Below are positions 1 to 11,469 of a stretch of DNA of 64,000 nt, piece after piece; the first letter of the stretch is position 1, and each line of letters opens with the position of its first letter. The position numbers were made by a program, and so were the translations under genes. The DNA is from Brachycybe producta (lineage: Eukaryota; Arthropoda; Diplopoda; Playtdesmida; Andrognathidae): assembly GCA_036925085.1 (NCBI GenBank), contig JAUPFP010000031.1, forward strand, positions 806,001 through 870,000, written 5' to 3'. Below the pieces are notes generated by a model. The model was given only the letters and a program-made list of their open reading frames with translations. It had not been told where the DNA came from and did not search any database.

Positions 1-600
1 CGATATATTTTTTTTATAAAAAAAAAAAGTGAACTTTTCTTTTGGGAATTTCAAATTTGAGCTTTTCATTTTTCACTAATTTAATGTTGGATGCAAAAAA
101 TCATCTAAAGATGTTCAAAAGAGATTCAGTTAATCTTCTAATTTGTAAATTACTTTTTGGAACTTTGGAAGCTTTTATTTAATTGGCGGAAAAAACAACC
201 GAGTTGTTTCCAACCCATTAAGTACAGAAACATCACTAGAACTTTGAATACCCAGTAGCCTTAATTTTTCAAAACATTTTAAGAAATACTTGAAAGTGTA
301 TTAGAAACTAGAAGGGAAGTTCAGTCACTTGAGGGTATTTTCATGATGAATATATCTTTTAAAATAAACTTTTTTATTTTAATTTTTGTTTAATTTGAAA
401 GTTATCAACATGAATATTTCTACCCTTCTAGTTTCTAACACTTTCAATTTTTCTTTTGTGTTGCTCTTCTTAAATGTAGAATATTTTGTAAATGGCTACT
501 TATAATTCAAACATTTATTTTATTTAATCTTTGCAGGGTTTTTTAATTTAGAGTAGGAAATATTTGATTTTGACCATGTCCAAGTTGGACGTTTATTTAA
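1..600. other. upstream region without a gene
   Basis: AT-rich sequence upstream of the GPCR gene. It holds one fold-back element copy (about 281-475) and then a TATA-type core promoter. I see no coding sequence. Confidence 0.6.
281..475. repeat. Fold-back element FB, copy 1
   Basis: Left arm with TTAGAAACTAGAAGGG, AT-rich centre, right arm with CCCTTCTAGTTTCTAA. It lies about 180 bp upstream of the GPCR start and is one of the few copies outside an intron. Confidence 0.7.
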
Positions 601-608
601 TATAAAAG
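601..608 (+). promoter_or_regulatory. TATA box of the GPCR gene
   Basis: TATAAAAG lies 48 bp before the first in-frame ATG of the receptor. That spacing would put the transcription start near 630 and supports the ATG at 656 as the translation start with a very short 5' UTR. Inferred from motif and position only. Confidence 0.5.
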
Positions 609-655
609 ACTGGAACAGACATTTCAAGTTGGACACCACCGACCACCTCAACGAA

Positions 656-2338
656 ATGACCCCCCATAATAATTCCTCTGTGATGGTCACCAATGAAGGA
701 GGCGGAGGAGGGGAAGAAGAAGAATATGTGGACTATTTGACGCCGGACTACAACAGCCTCGGATGGGAGATTCTCGATTGTCTTCACGTTTATTACGTCC
801 CTTCTATATCCGTGGTTGGTATCGTTGGTAATATTTTATCTATGGTCGTTTTTCTCTGCACTCATCTCCGTTCGAGATCTTCCAGTTATTATTTGGCTGC
901 TTTGGCCGCAGCGGACATCACATTTCTCGCGCAGTTGCTCATCGTTTCTCTTAGTTACGTTGGAATCGACGTCTACAACCGGACATTCGGATGTCGGATG
1001 CTTGTCTATCTGTCATCGGTGGCCACATTCCTTTCAGTCTGGCTCGTTGTAGGTTTTACGGTCGAACGTTTTATTGCCATTCAATATCCACTTCAACGTC
1101 CTAACATGTGCACTGTTCAGCGCGCCAAACTGACCATTCTGGGACTGGTCATTTTTTCTCTTGTATCTTACTCTTACATATGGTTTTCAGCCGATATAGT
1201 CGAAGAGTCAGACGGTCAATTTGTTTGCGATATTTATCCGGAGTTACGTAACGTCTTTTACGTGATCAACATAGTGGACACGGTGGCCACACTCTTTCTA
1301 CCGGTCACTCTCATATTGGTCATGAACACAATGATTGCCGTTCAGCTCTTTAGATTCTCTCGAATTTATTGTAACGATACGGCAACTGTTGTTGCTCCTA
1401 CGGTTCCGACTGTACCTGTTGCTGACCCTCGTCCATGTTCGTTGCCTTCTAATTCGCTCGAGCCGCGTGTGACGAATGCGATTCCCGTTGGAATGGTAAG
1501 GAATCTCGGTGTTCCTCGGGGATCTTCCTCTCGATTGTGTAGCAGTCCCTCTTGTAGCCTCAATAAAAGACACTTTGGTGCCAATCAAAGACAACAACAA
1601 ATGAACGTTTCGTGCGTTTATTATAATTATGGTACGTTATGTCTGTCTGTTATCAATGTTTACAGCTGCCAATTGTGCTGTAATTAAATTGGAAACCATG
1701 GAAGCGTATTTAAATTACAATTCAAACAATGCCAATTTGAGTTTCGTGCCTTTGTCCCTACATTTCAATGCAATATTCCAAGCGGCGTTCATAGGCAGCG
1801 ATTGCTCTATTGACCATGTCCCAAAGATATAAAAACCCAATAACAATTGCAGTGTGTTCTGATGCAGCTGTTGTATTTTTTGACCAATGGCTACTTTTAA
1901 TTACATGTAAACATGTGTTTGTTTAATGTTGTCGTAGGTCCTTCGACGAGTACCGTTGGCTCTTCTGGAGGCGGCCGCGGCGGGGGTGGTGGTGGGACAC
2001 TTTCCCACCGTGCTCAGTACAACATCACGAAGATGTTGTTTGTCATCTCAACCGTTTTTCTTTGCCTCAATTTACCCAGTTATGTGATGCGTTTGCACAA
2101 CTTCTACTCTACGAAAGTCTCCGGATCTGTCCTTCTCATTCAACAATATACAATGATCCTATTCTATACCAACTTTTCCATTAACTTCCTTTTGTACAGC
2201 ACTTATGGAGTCGCTTTCCGAAGGGCTTTGTATGAGTTTCTTCGTAGGACTCTCCAGTGGAAAAGCAAAAGGAAGTCGCCACATTGCGGGCTCGCAATGG
2301 AGGCAAGTCATTCACTCAAAAGGAAACAGTTTTACTAG
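656..2338 (+). CDS. Class A neuropeptide-type GPCR (FMRFamide/TRH receptor-like)
   Basis: A seven-helix receptor of about 458 aa in two exons, 656-1631 and 1938-2338, joined in phase 1 (donor G|GTACGT, acceptor GTAG|GT). The N-terminus has an NNSS glycosylation site and an acidic Gly/Glu run. TM1 carries GN, TM2 LAALAAAD. The TM3 cysteine (FGC) and an extracellular-loop-2 cysteine (FVCD) can form the usual disulfide. TM3 ends in ERF instead of DRY, followed by IAIQYPLQRP. TM5 has a proline. Intracellular loop 3 is long, Ser/Pro-rich, and includes a glycine run at the start of exon 2. TM6 reads FLCLNLP and TM7 NFSINFLLY in place of NPxxY. The ERF and NFLLY variants fit the invertebrate FMRFamide/TRH/GPR139-like peptide receptor group. 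The ligand cannot be assigned. The start at 656 is the first ATG in frame and lies just after a TATA box. Confidence 0.85.
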
Positions 2339-2394
2339 TAAGATGAAAGTTACGAAATGACAATTGATTTTCATAATTCTGGCCAAGCTTGAAA

Positions 2395-2600
2395 TGAAAA
2401 ACGAAAATTTATAATTGTCCTAGAAAGCTTATTTTTAAAGATGAAAATCATATTAATTGATTCGTTTGCTCTTCTATCTTCTAAACCACTTTGAAATACT
2501 TGAAAACAAAATGAAAAACTTGAAAGTGGTTTATAAACTAGAAGAACAACTGAATCGAAAGGATTTTTTTGTGAGTATCGTTCAAAATAAGCATGCATTT
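2395..2600. repeat. FB element halves in inside-out order
   Basis: A right half (CTTCTATCTTCTAAACCACTT) is followed directly by a left half (AAAGTGGTTTATAAACTAGA), the reverse of the order in intact copies. This could mark two neighbouring truncated elements or a rearranged one. Confidence 0.5.
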
Positions 2601-5600
2601 TATGGGAAATGATCAAATTTTAAGCAGTGGTTCGTATCCCAACGTGAAGTGAAAAACGAAAAAAAAAAAAAAATAAACGTTAAAACGTTTATTTTAAAAG
2701 ATAATGTCAGAAAATACTTTTAGAAAATTCATCTAAAGAATCCTAGTTTCTTAATATATTTAAATTATTTAATTTCATTTAAATCTTTCCTCGAAAGTCT
2801 ATTTTAAGTGCCACCATATAAAAGTATTCATTTCTTATTTTAAAAACACTCTGGTTATGTTTCCATTAACTAATTACTCTGAAGTGACAATTTTTCTCCT
2901 TTTCTCCTGTAAAACCCCAGGATCTGGACTCCTAGCAGGTGAAACAATTCTATAGCCCTGGGCAGATTGCATGGGTGTATTTGTGCACAAGCACCCATTG
3001 AAACTTTCTAAGGGGTGCTCAATACCCTTTTAAATTTGTCACTGTTACTATTTTCTCGTATTTTCATATTCCGGCTGGAATTGTCACATCATCTGTGTAC
3101 TGTATTTATATACAGTACATAACAAAAGGGTGGTCCTGTAAATGTACATGTAAATCTGTGCCTATTTAATGTCTTTGTATATATTATACACATTGTACAT
3201 GTATATATGTACTAATATATTTATATATTTATTTATAACATTTTTCAATGTAATCTCAAAATATACAGCAAGAATAAGATTTTGTCTTATTTCACACCCT
3301 GTACATATGATATATTAACATTCAATGTGAATTAAACTTATCAAAAGTCAAATTCAGATTGATATTTGGTGGAGAAATGTCAAAATCAGGAAAATGTTTA
3401 TTATTGATCGTTTTAATAATACATTAAATGGTTGACAGAAGCAAAGACTAATGTTTATTTTAAATAATTGCTTTTTTTTTCTTAATGACATTGTTATAAA
3501 ATTGCAGTCGGGTAGAAATATGGATCTCTCATTTGGTACCCATCAAGTTTTTTGTTAGATATGTCATCGAGTTTCCAATTATATATCCAGTTATATGTTT
3601 CTGATGCTCTGGTTATTTAGATGTGTGTTATAAATATTAATAACTTCAAAATGACTTCAGTTAGTGAATTTCAAAATGTAATATTTTCAGAAGCTTTCAA
3701 AGCTGGCATAAGTTTAAGCATAAGTTTGGAATGTAAACCTGCTACCCTAATACCTTTGTACACACACATGAGTTAAATGAATTCATATTAAATGTGTTTA
3801 GGTGTGAATTATACGGAATCCAGTTAAGGACATGTCGAACCAAATAAAAATTGACTTTATTATTAATATTTTAAATTGAAATAGTAAATCAATATTTTAA
3901 TGTCAATAGTTTATTATATTTAAGTATTAACTCAATATTTTGAGATTAATTAACTGAATAAATTGAATTCGACATAATGTTTGCCCTTCACAGAGGGCTC
4001 TGTAGAACACGTTTATTATTTAAATGCATTTAAATTACCAGGTGTGTTTACTAGGTATAAGTTTCTCATATTTGAGTGTTGATTCTGAGACACACTGTAC
4101 TGTGTTACATAAGCATCACATTCTATTTAAGCATAATTCTACCTGACATTGGAATTTTTTTTAAAGTAGTTCCTTAGCAACAAAACACAGAACTAGTTAA
4201 AAATCACATCATCAGTAAACACATTTGGATAAATAGGTAGAGGAGAAGAAGAAAATAAAAACTCAACATAAACAAGAATAAATAAATAAATAATGAAGTA
4301 GATTTAAAAAAAATACACCTGTGGGTTTTCTTTTTACTAAATATGTAGTAATTATTTGAAATATTTCAATAGATAACATTGATGGCTCATCAAAATCGTT
4401 TTTAATCTTCTGAATACAAAAAAGAATAAATTTTTCTGTATTGATATAATTAATATTAATGATTGCTTTCATGGAAGAGAACGAAAACATTTTTTTACGT
4501 GAAATTAGTCGAATTGTGGATATTGATTTCAATTACTTGATTAATGTATTTTTTGCTTGATCTTTTTTTTCTATATCACATAAAAAAATCAATGGAAAAA
4601 AATGCGCTGAAAGAAATTTTGTGAAAATACTTTGCAAAAAAAAAAATAAGCAAACACTAATAGTTAACATATTTCAGACAAAATAGGAACATAAACTTTT
4701 GGGGCGCAATCGGAAACTTGAAGTTAATTTCTTTATGCTGCAAAATTTTAAAGAATCTAGAAAGGTGATTTGCTCCACCTATTTAGTCGATTTCTTTAAA
4801 ACAATGTGCAGATTTTTCCATTATCTTCTCAAGGAGGCCATTTTCATTTCTGACCTTTACACTGAAAGTCACTATTTAATGTAATTTTCTCGAGAATGCC
4901 AAGTATGTGGAACTAGATCATTGCTTTTTTTTTAGAATTGTAGGTGGAGCTAACACATTTTCGGGACACTTTTTTTTACGGATAGATGCTCCGGGTGCTA
5001 ATTTTCTGTTTCCTTTAAATTTAACGTGCGTGACTCAAGGATTTCGCAAATAAAGGAAACCATACGGTAATTATTTTCTCCTCGAATATAACGTGAGTCT
5101 TTATTATACAAAATAGAATTGATCGAAAAAACATCGCGACTAAAATATTTGGGCTAATGCGGTAGATAGTTGCTTTTTTGTTTCCGAATGCACCTTTTTA
5201 TTCTTTAGCAACTTTTAATTTAAGTTGTTGGAGAAAAACTTTTCTGTAATTTATGTACAACTTTGTCTGAACTTATGAAAGTTCTCTAAAATGTTATTTA
5301 TTTTAAAGAAAATGTTAAGGCTAAACTATAGAACATGTAGGCAAAAAATAATTTCTATGGTAATATTTTTTAAAAAAATTAAATTGTCATGGATTTTATG
5401 AATTTTAAAATTTATGCATAATTTAAAACGGAACACAAGACTTACAGTAAATTGTTTACTTTAATAATATCCTCTAAGAAAAAAATACTTAAAAAAAGGT
5501 ATTTTTAGAAATTTACTTAGAAACAAAGGTGTAGACGTTCAGGTTAAGATGGACAAAAAAAAATTGTCTTGAAACAACTTTAAATTTCATTTCTTAAAAA

Positions 5601-6442
5601 GTTGACTTCAAGAAAAAGTTTGAACTACTGTATGTTAGAAAAAAAATGTTTTTTTTGGTAAATTTTCCATAAAACATTTCATTTTTTAAAAAAATATATA
5701 TAAAAAATGTTTCATCTTTTGTATTGTTGTTTTGCCTGTGTTTTGTTTGAACTTCTAACACCTATATTTCTTCACACAAACACACATACAAAAGTGTAAA
5801 CTTTTAGGAATGTTAAGAGACAAATATAGAAAAAGGTGCTGTTTTGTGTGGGGTTTCTCTGGTTTTTTTTGTGTGCTAACATCCGGGTGTTGAGGTCTAG
5901 ACTCTTCACAGAAAAGAGAGATTCTCAAATCTCTCCTGTTGAGATTTTATTTTGTACATCTTTACAGTCAAAGTATAAAAATCAGTCATTCTGTTATTTC
6001 ACTAGTCAATTTGCAAAACCCTTCAACCTGGTGATAACTCTCCATAGAGCTGTGCAAACTACATGTAAAAAAAAAACTAAAATTAATATTCGAATACATT
6101 TTTTAGTCAACTAAACTTTTGTGTCGACGAATAATTCAGTGGACTAAAATTTAAAATTAGTCAATGAAACTAAAAACAACCTTTTAGTTTTAGTTATGTC
6201 TTACATCTGAGGTTATTATGAGTGATTGTCTATTATTTGTTAACGAGAAATTATATGCTTTAACTAATTAGACGAATTACTCATTTAATTACCATTGCAG
6301 CGTGAAGTAGGGACAATTTTCCAAAACTTTGTTCAGAAACAAAGTATTTTTTTGTTGTTGTTGGTTGTGGTTTTTAGTCAACTAATTTTTTGTAAAAAAT
6401 GTGTTGACTAAACTAAAACTAATTATAAGTTTTATGTGTGCA

Positions 6443-6567
6443 TAATCAATGTAAATATAACTCCTCATTCACTAATCATAGAACATTTCTTTTAATAATG
6501 ACATACAGTCATTATTAAAAGAAATGTTCTATGATTAGTGAATGAGGAGTTATATTTACATTGATTA
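6443..6567. repeat. Perfect palindrome, 60-bp arms, 5-nt loop
   Basis: Arms 6443-6502 and 6508-6567 are exact reverse complements by eye; the loop is ATACA. The arms contain CTCCTCATTCACTAATCATA and its complement. There is no decay between the arms, so the structure is recent or maintained. Any transcript through it would form a 60-bp hairpin. Confidence 0.85.
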
Positions 6568-6764
6568 ATTTACCTAATTAGTTATTTTAGTTTACTAAAA
6601 TTTTATTTAGCATGGCTTTAGACAATTTGCAATAATGACATTTTATAGAATGCCTTAATTATTTTTTTACATATTGCATAAAAACTAGGTTAATTTATAT
6701 ATATTTTTTTTCACTTTTTTAATAGTTATAATTTCATAAACAAAACCACAAATGAGCACAAAAA

Positions 6765-6948
6765 TGATGTTTTGATTCATTTTGATTCATTTTTCAAAAG
6801 CTTGAAAATATACAGTATTTTTTTTGTACAGAGTTGCAATGGAAAAAATAATGTTTGATGTTTTGATTGATTTTGAATTATTTTTCAAAATCTTGAAAAT
6901 ATACAGTATTTTTTTTGTGTGCAGAGTTTCAATGGCAAAAATGATAGT
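6765..6948. repeat. Tandem duplication, two units of about 90 bp
   Basis: Both units run from TGTTTTGATT through CTTGAAAATATACAGTATTT to a CAGAGTTxCAATGG motif, at about 6768-6853 and 6859-6948, with small differences. Non-coding. Confidence 0.65.
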
Positions 6949-7487
6949 TTTATGTAAATTGACTAGTGAATTTACAGAAAGACTAATTTTATCATTTTGA
7001 CTGTAGCATGAATTTGTTGAAGCCCTTGTTAGTTTTAGTTCAGACTCAATTTTCACTCCGAAAAAAATAATCTTTTCACTTTTCTAGTAGTGTTGGCAAG
7101 CAACCGGGATTTTCAAATTGGGAGGGGGAGGAGGAGGATAAAAGGGGCAGAAATAAGGGATGGCTGAAGGAGGGGGGGGGGGCTGACACTGAGTTTAAAG
7201 GGAGGGGGTTGTGGAGCCCTTCCAATTTTCTCTTCATGATGCCATCATACTTAAAAACATCCTCATCTTGAATGGAATCAAAACCTCTCATTACAAAAAA
7301 AACATATGGATTTTGAAGATGAAAAAAATGGTTGTAATTATTAGTAAAACTTTGATAAACAAAAAAAAGTCCATGAACTAAGTTTGGATTTAAGTAAAAT
7401 TTCGATTTATTTTGGTATTTTTTCTATCTAAAGGTAAGTGGGGCTTTCATAAACAGAATTTGATATTTTAAGCCAAATTTGTATATA

Positions 7488-7844
7488 TACAGGAGGTTTC
7501 AAAAATGTATACACACTTTGGTTGTTAATAACTGCCATGTTTATTTTTTTTTAGTTTAATTATTTAATTCTATTAAAGGTAATAAATCGCAGAGAGTTTT
7601 TGCACAAATACAAGAAAAATTATTTGTTTGCATATCAGTTTTTTATAGATCTCAGTAATATCTTGATGAGAATGGATGACATTATGAACACTTGTGATAA
7701 TGCATCATTTAAGACATAAAACATGTAATACTTTTATATCTAATTTCATAAAATCATAAAATTATTAAAATTAAATTTTAAGAAAATAAGCATGTCAGTT
7801 ATTATCAATAAAAGTGTGTATACATATTTTTGAGACACTCTGTA
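7488..7844. mobile_element. Mariner-like non-autonomous TIR element
   Basis: It begins TACAGGAGGTTTCAAAAATG and ends with the near-complement TTTTTGAGACACTCTGTA. The subterminal ATGTATACACACTTT and AAAGTGTGTATACAT match. About 357 bp with a TA at each end, as expected for Tc1/mariner insertion. The interior is AT-rich without a transposase frame, so this is a MITE-type derivative. Confidence 0.65.
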
Positions 7845-9117
7845 TATAGGAACTTTATAGCGAAATTATTGGATTAAATGCAAAATTAACGAAATAATGA
7901 AATGAATGGGAAAAGATTGTTGTATATCATATTTTTTACTTTTCTACCTTTTTGATGTAAACTTATTTTCTGTTTTTATTCCAAACAAATTTTGGAAAGA
8001 GTTTTCTTTTGCAAGTTATCTAGTCAATTTGCAAAGCCGCCATTTCAACAATAAATCTGCAAAATGACTAGCATTTCAGGTAATGTGCCACAAATGCCTA
8101 CACTAAAAAGCTAATCTGTTTGGCGTTTGCCTAAAACAATGGTGTTTTTTGTAAATTGACTAGTGAATTTTCAAAATAGCTGATTTTCTACTTTGACTTT
8201 AAGCTGGTTTTAAAGTGTAAATGCCTCTTCACATTTCAAAGATGCTCAAAAATCTGAAGTTATTCTCGCGTTTTTCTTCAAAATACTACAATAAATGTAT
8301 TTTGAAACATATCATCATCAAGTTACTTTTGCTGTTTATTAATACAACTGCTATAAGATCAATGAACTTGTCATTTTTATTAAGAGTAAGATTAATATTT
8401 ATATATATATATATATATATACACACGGTAGGCTTATATATTTACTGTATTTATATAAATATATATACAGTATACATTATATTTGTTGATCGAATTCATA
8501 GAAGGGGAAAATAAGATGATGATGATGAAAATTGAAGATGTTTTTTTTTCTTGCTTGTTGGCCTATGTCTAAAATAGTCTAACCTCCTTTTATTTTTTTG
8601 GAAATCCCCAAAATGTTATTGAGGCCCTCCTCTTTCTACTTTTATAATATATTACCAAAAACTTTTTAAAGTTGATTATTCAATTATTTAAGAAAGATAT
8701 TTCTTGCAAAATATTATTTGACATTTTAAAACATGTTTTTCTTATAAGAGATTGGACAACAGCAAAACTAGTAAACAGGTATTAAATATATTATGTCTAT
8801 TATATTGAGTTCTTCGAAAGTTGTAATTTGTAACATAAACCAACCAATATTTTACATTACATTCTACATCAAATGGAATCCCATTCTCCGTGGTGATTAG
8901 GATTTTTAGGTAAACTTTTATGTTAAAAGTTTTACCTAAACATTTACCTAAAAAAATATGGTGGATGGTTGGACACTGGATGCTTGCTTTTTAGAGAGGA
9001 GGGGGAGAATCTCACCTCATTCAAACTGTGATAAAAAGTTTAATTTGAAAGATATCGTCATGAATCATCCATCACCCTTACTAACACCTGAAAAGTGTTG
9101 CATGAAAAATGTAAACT

Positions 9118-9372
9118 TTTTCAGACCATGATTATTTTATCTTTCAGGGGAGAAACTTGAATGTGTTTTAGAAACTAGAGGGGTATCTTCATGTTGATAT
9201 CTAAAAATTCAATGTTACGTGTGTTTAATAATGACCTAGCTTTAAGCAAGATAGAATTTGCTTTATTAATTATATTATGTATGAAAAGTTTATTTTGAAA
9301 GATAACATGAAAATGTCGTTAAATAATTGAGCTAAGTTTCTAAACACATTCAAGTTTCTTTACAATTTGCAC
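9118..9372. repeat. FB element copy (9.1 kb)
   Basis: Left arm TTTTAGAAACTAGAGGGGTA, centre with AGTTTATTTTGAAAGATAAC, and a degraded right arm ending TTTCTAAACACATTCAAG. A further centre-like scrap (TTTGAAAGATATCGTCATGA) lies just upstream near 9045. Confidence 0.6.
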
Positions 9373-9422
9373 CTTATTGTTACTTATTTTTTATTATTTA
9401 TAAACTGATTACTAATTAGTTT

Positions 9423-9714
9423 GGCTCGGATTTTTATGCAATATGAAGCAAATGTTTCTTAATTTGTAGCCCAAGTGCCAATTGTGAAGCAACAATCTCA
9501 TTTAGATCATCAAACATTTTTGTTCAATCAAAAACAATGGTTAGAGGCTAGAACTGTAGTTGGTTTGCAACTGATAGTAACCAGACATCTAGCCTCTAAC
9601 CAGTCTTATTAATTAGAAAAATAATCATCTGTAATGATGATAGTGACTTGACAATTGGCACTTGGGCCACACATTAAGAAACATTTGCTTGATAGTTGCA
9701 TAAAGATCCGAGCC
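9423..9714. repeat. Long fold-back, about 63-bp arms
   Basis: The left arm starts GGCTCGGATTTTTATGCA and runs to CAAGTGCCAATTGT. The right arm is its near-complement from ACAATTGGCACTTGGG to GATCCGAGCC. Nested inside are GTTAGAGGCTAGA and CTAGCCTCTAAC, also complementary. No open frame. Unrelated to the FB family. Confidence 0.75.
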
Positions 9715-10339
9715 CTATTAATTATACCTAATAGAGATTTAAAGATCTAAATTATCTAATCGATTTAATCTGATTGTTGCCATCGCAATAACCTCAATAA
9801 TTATGCCCTTATTTAACAAAAAATACTCTAAAATGTAGGTCTTAGGATGAGATAATCATTGATATGCCACAAAATATAAACATAAGAAAATCTTGCTAGT
9901 AATTCCTTGTAAGGAAATTCTTTACATTGGTTATTATTATATAAATTACAAAAAGCACCCACCACATTTGAAATGTACAACCAACTTCATCCAAAACAAA
10001 ATTTGTTGAGCAACAGATTTTTGTTATATTATAATATATTGAATTATCTTTGTTATTAAGAAAGTAAAAATCTGGTTCTTATTATATTTGTTCCTGTTAT
10101 TCATCTCTGTCTCTCTACCCATATTATGTTTATTATTATTATTATTATTATTAGAGATGAGTGAAAGAAAACGGATTTTTGTTGTTGTACATTTTGAATG
10201 AAAAATAAGTAGTTTATTGCACTCTGAAGAACACAAAAGTCTCCACAAATTTCTAATAAAGCAATTAAAGGTTTTGAGTTGATTTTTCAGAAGTAGTTGG
10301 TGGATTTTCAGAAGAACTGATTTTCCATTAATAGACTTT

Positions 10340-10490
10340 ATATGCTGGTTTTAAAGGGTAAACAGTAAACACATTTTGAAACTAGAAGGGGGTAGCTCAA
10401 TCACTTAAAGGTATTTTCATGTTTAAAATAAGCACTGTTTGTCAGTTTAAAAATGACTCAAATTTAAGCAGAATGGTATTTTTTTTTTAA
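10340..10490. repeat. FB element, left half only
   Basis: GAAACTAGAAGGGGGTAGCT and ATCACTTAAAGGTATTTTCA are present; the right arm is missing. Confidence 0.6.
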
Positions 10491-10658
10491 CTTTTTTTTA
10501 TTGAATTTGAATAATATAAAAAAAAACTAAATGGGTTAATTTAGCTAATATAATTTCTTAATCATCATTATATATGACAGCGCATATCACTAAGATGTTT
10601 ACCTTGAAAATCAGCTTTTTTTTCTCAAGCAATTTTTTAATTTGCAAGATTTGTGTTA

Positions 10659-10746
10659 TACAAGGTGTCTAATGCATATTTACTAATTTTGCATCAAATA
10701 TCACTGATAGTAAATTAGCAAGAAATGAATTCAGCGACACCCTGTA
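10659..10746. mobile_element. Short TIR element, mariner-like ends
   Basis: An 88-bp stretch from TACAAGGTGTCTAATG to CGACACCCTGTA. The ends resemble those at 7488 and 16477, and a TA is present at both termini. Possibly a much-deleted relative. Confidence 0.4.
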
Positions 10747-11049
10747 TACGAGAGATTTCGTATATTAATCATCCACAAGAGAAAACCAGGTGTATCTAAG
10801 TGAAGATCGAAAGAAACTATTACGAATATATTAGTAAAACGTTTTCGTAAATGTCATTCTAGTATTTCATGAATTTATAATTCTTTTTCTTTTTCAGGTT
10901 CTGAGAAAAATAATGGATCATCTCCAAAACCAAACATGTTTTTGTGTTTTTAACTTGAAAATTCACTTAATGGAAATCGATTTTTGTTTTGAAAAGTTTT
11001 AAAACAATTGTGCCGAAATTTTTGTCTTTTATCGTTTTTTTAAAAAAAA

Positions 11050-11469
11050 ATGGCTTCGGGTGGATTTCGTAAAGAAATCGATGCCGTTTATCCGGAATCA
11101 ATGTCGCGACTTCACCGCAAAACCATTCAGGAATTTTATCCGCAGAATTTCAAGCGAGCTCAGAAGAAGATGCGTAATCGACAAGGATGTCGTTATCGTA
11201 CGCAACCGGTCACTTTTGACGAAATACAAGAAGTGGACGAAGACAACTTGGATGAGATTCAGTGTGGTGCCTCTTCAAATTCAGACTTGAAGGCACAGTT
11301 TACGGAGTTCTCGAGGTCTCTCTCGAGGCGGATTCCCAGAAAACTGGACATAGCGGAGGTTCCGTCGAGCTTCGAGAACTACGCTGCGGCCACGTCGCAG
11401 GACAGATCTCCGACGAGCGAAAACAAGGCGCCTCTTTTTAAATGTAGCAAAACGAGACCGTCCATATGA
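11050..11469 (+). CDS. Small single-exon protein, C11orf96-like motif
   Basis: An uninterrupted 139-codon frame with a good start context (AAAAATGG) and balanced coding composition, unlike the surrounding AT-rich DNA. The N-terminal 50 residues are basic (FKRAQKKMRNR). They lead into RYRTQPVTFDEIQEVDEDNL at residues 49-68, followed by a Ser/Arg-rich tail. From memory, the TQPVTFDEIQEV core resembles vertebrate C11orf96, a small protein of unknown function; I could not verify this. No signal peptide, membrane segment or catalytic motif is visible. It lies tail-to-tail with RBM28. The pyrimidine-rich TTCTTTTTCAG at about 10888-10898 could be the acceptor of a 5' UTR intron. Confidence 0.65.
   Translation: MASGGFRKEIDAVYPESMSRLHRKTIQEFYPQNFKRAQKKMRNRQGCRYRTQPVTFDEIQEVDEDNLDEIQCGASSNSDLKAQFTEFSRSLSRRIPRKLDIAEVPSSFENYAAATSQDRSPTSENKAPLFKCSKTRPSI

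Larger units (their letters stand above)
2339..11049. other. 8.7 kb intergenic region without a gene
   Basis: No open frame here shows a recognisable domain, splice pattern or coding composition; those present are short and AT-rich. The stretch is built from repeats, annotated separately: inside-out FB halves (2.4 kb), a perfect palindrome (6.4 kb), a tandem duplication (6.8 kb), a mariner-like TIR element (7.5 kb), a TA/CA microsatellite (about 8397-8425), FB copies (9.1 and 10.3 kb), and a long fold-back (9.4 kb). Short stretches containing CTAGTCAATTTGCAAA and its complement recur at about 6.0, 6.95, 8.02 and 8.15 kb and suggest another decayed inverted repeat. The GPCR 3' UTR must lie in the first few hundred bases. 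Confidence 0.6.

Noticed and set aside
1298-1600. Minus-strand open frames over the GPCR third loop
   Set aside because: They lie opposite a clear receptor exon and have Arg/Ser-rich shadow composition.
4263-8514. Several 60-97 codon frames in the 2.3-11 kb region
   Set aside because: AT-rich Phe/Ile/Lys/Asn composition, no domain, no splice or promoter context; expected by chance.
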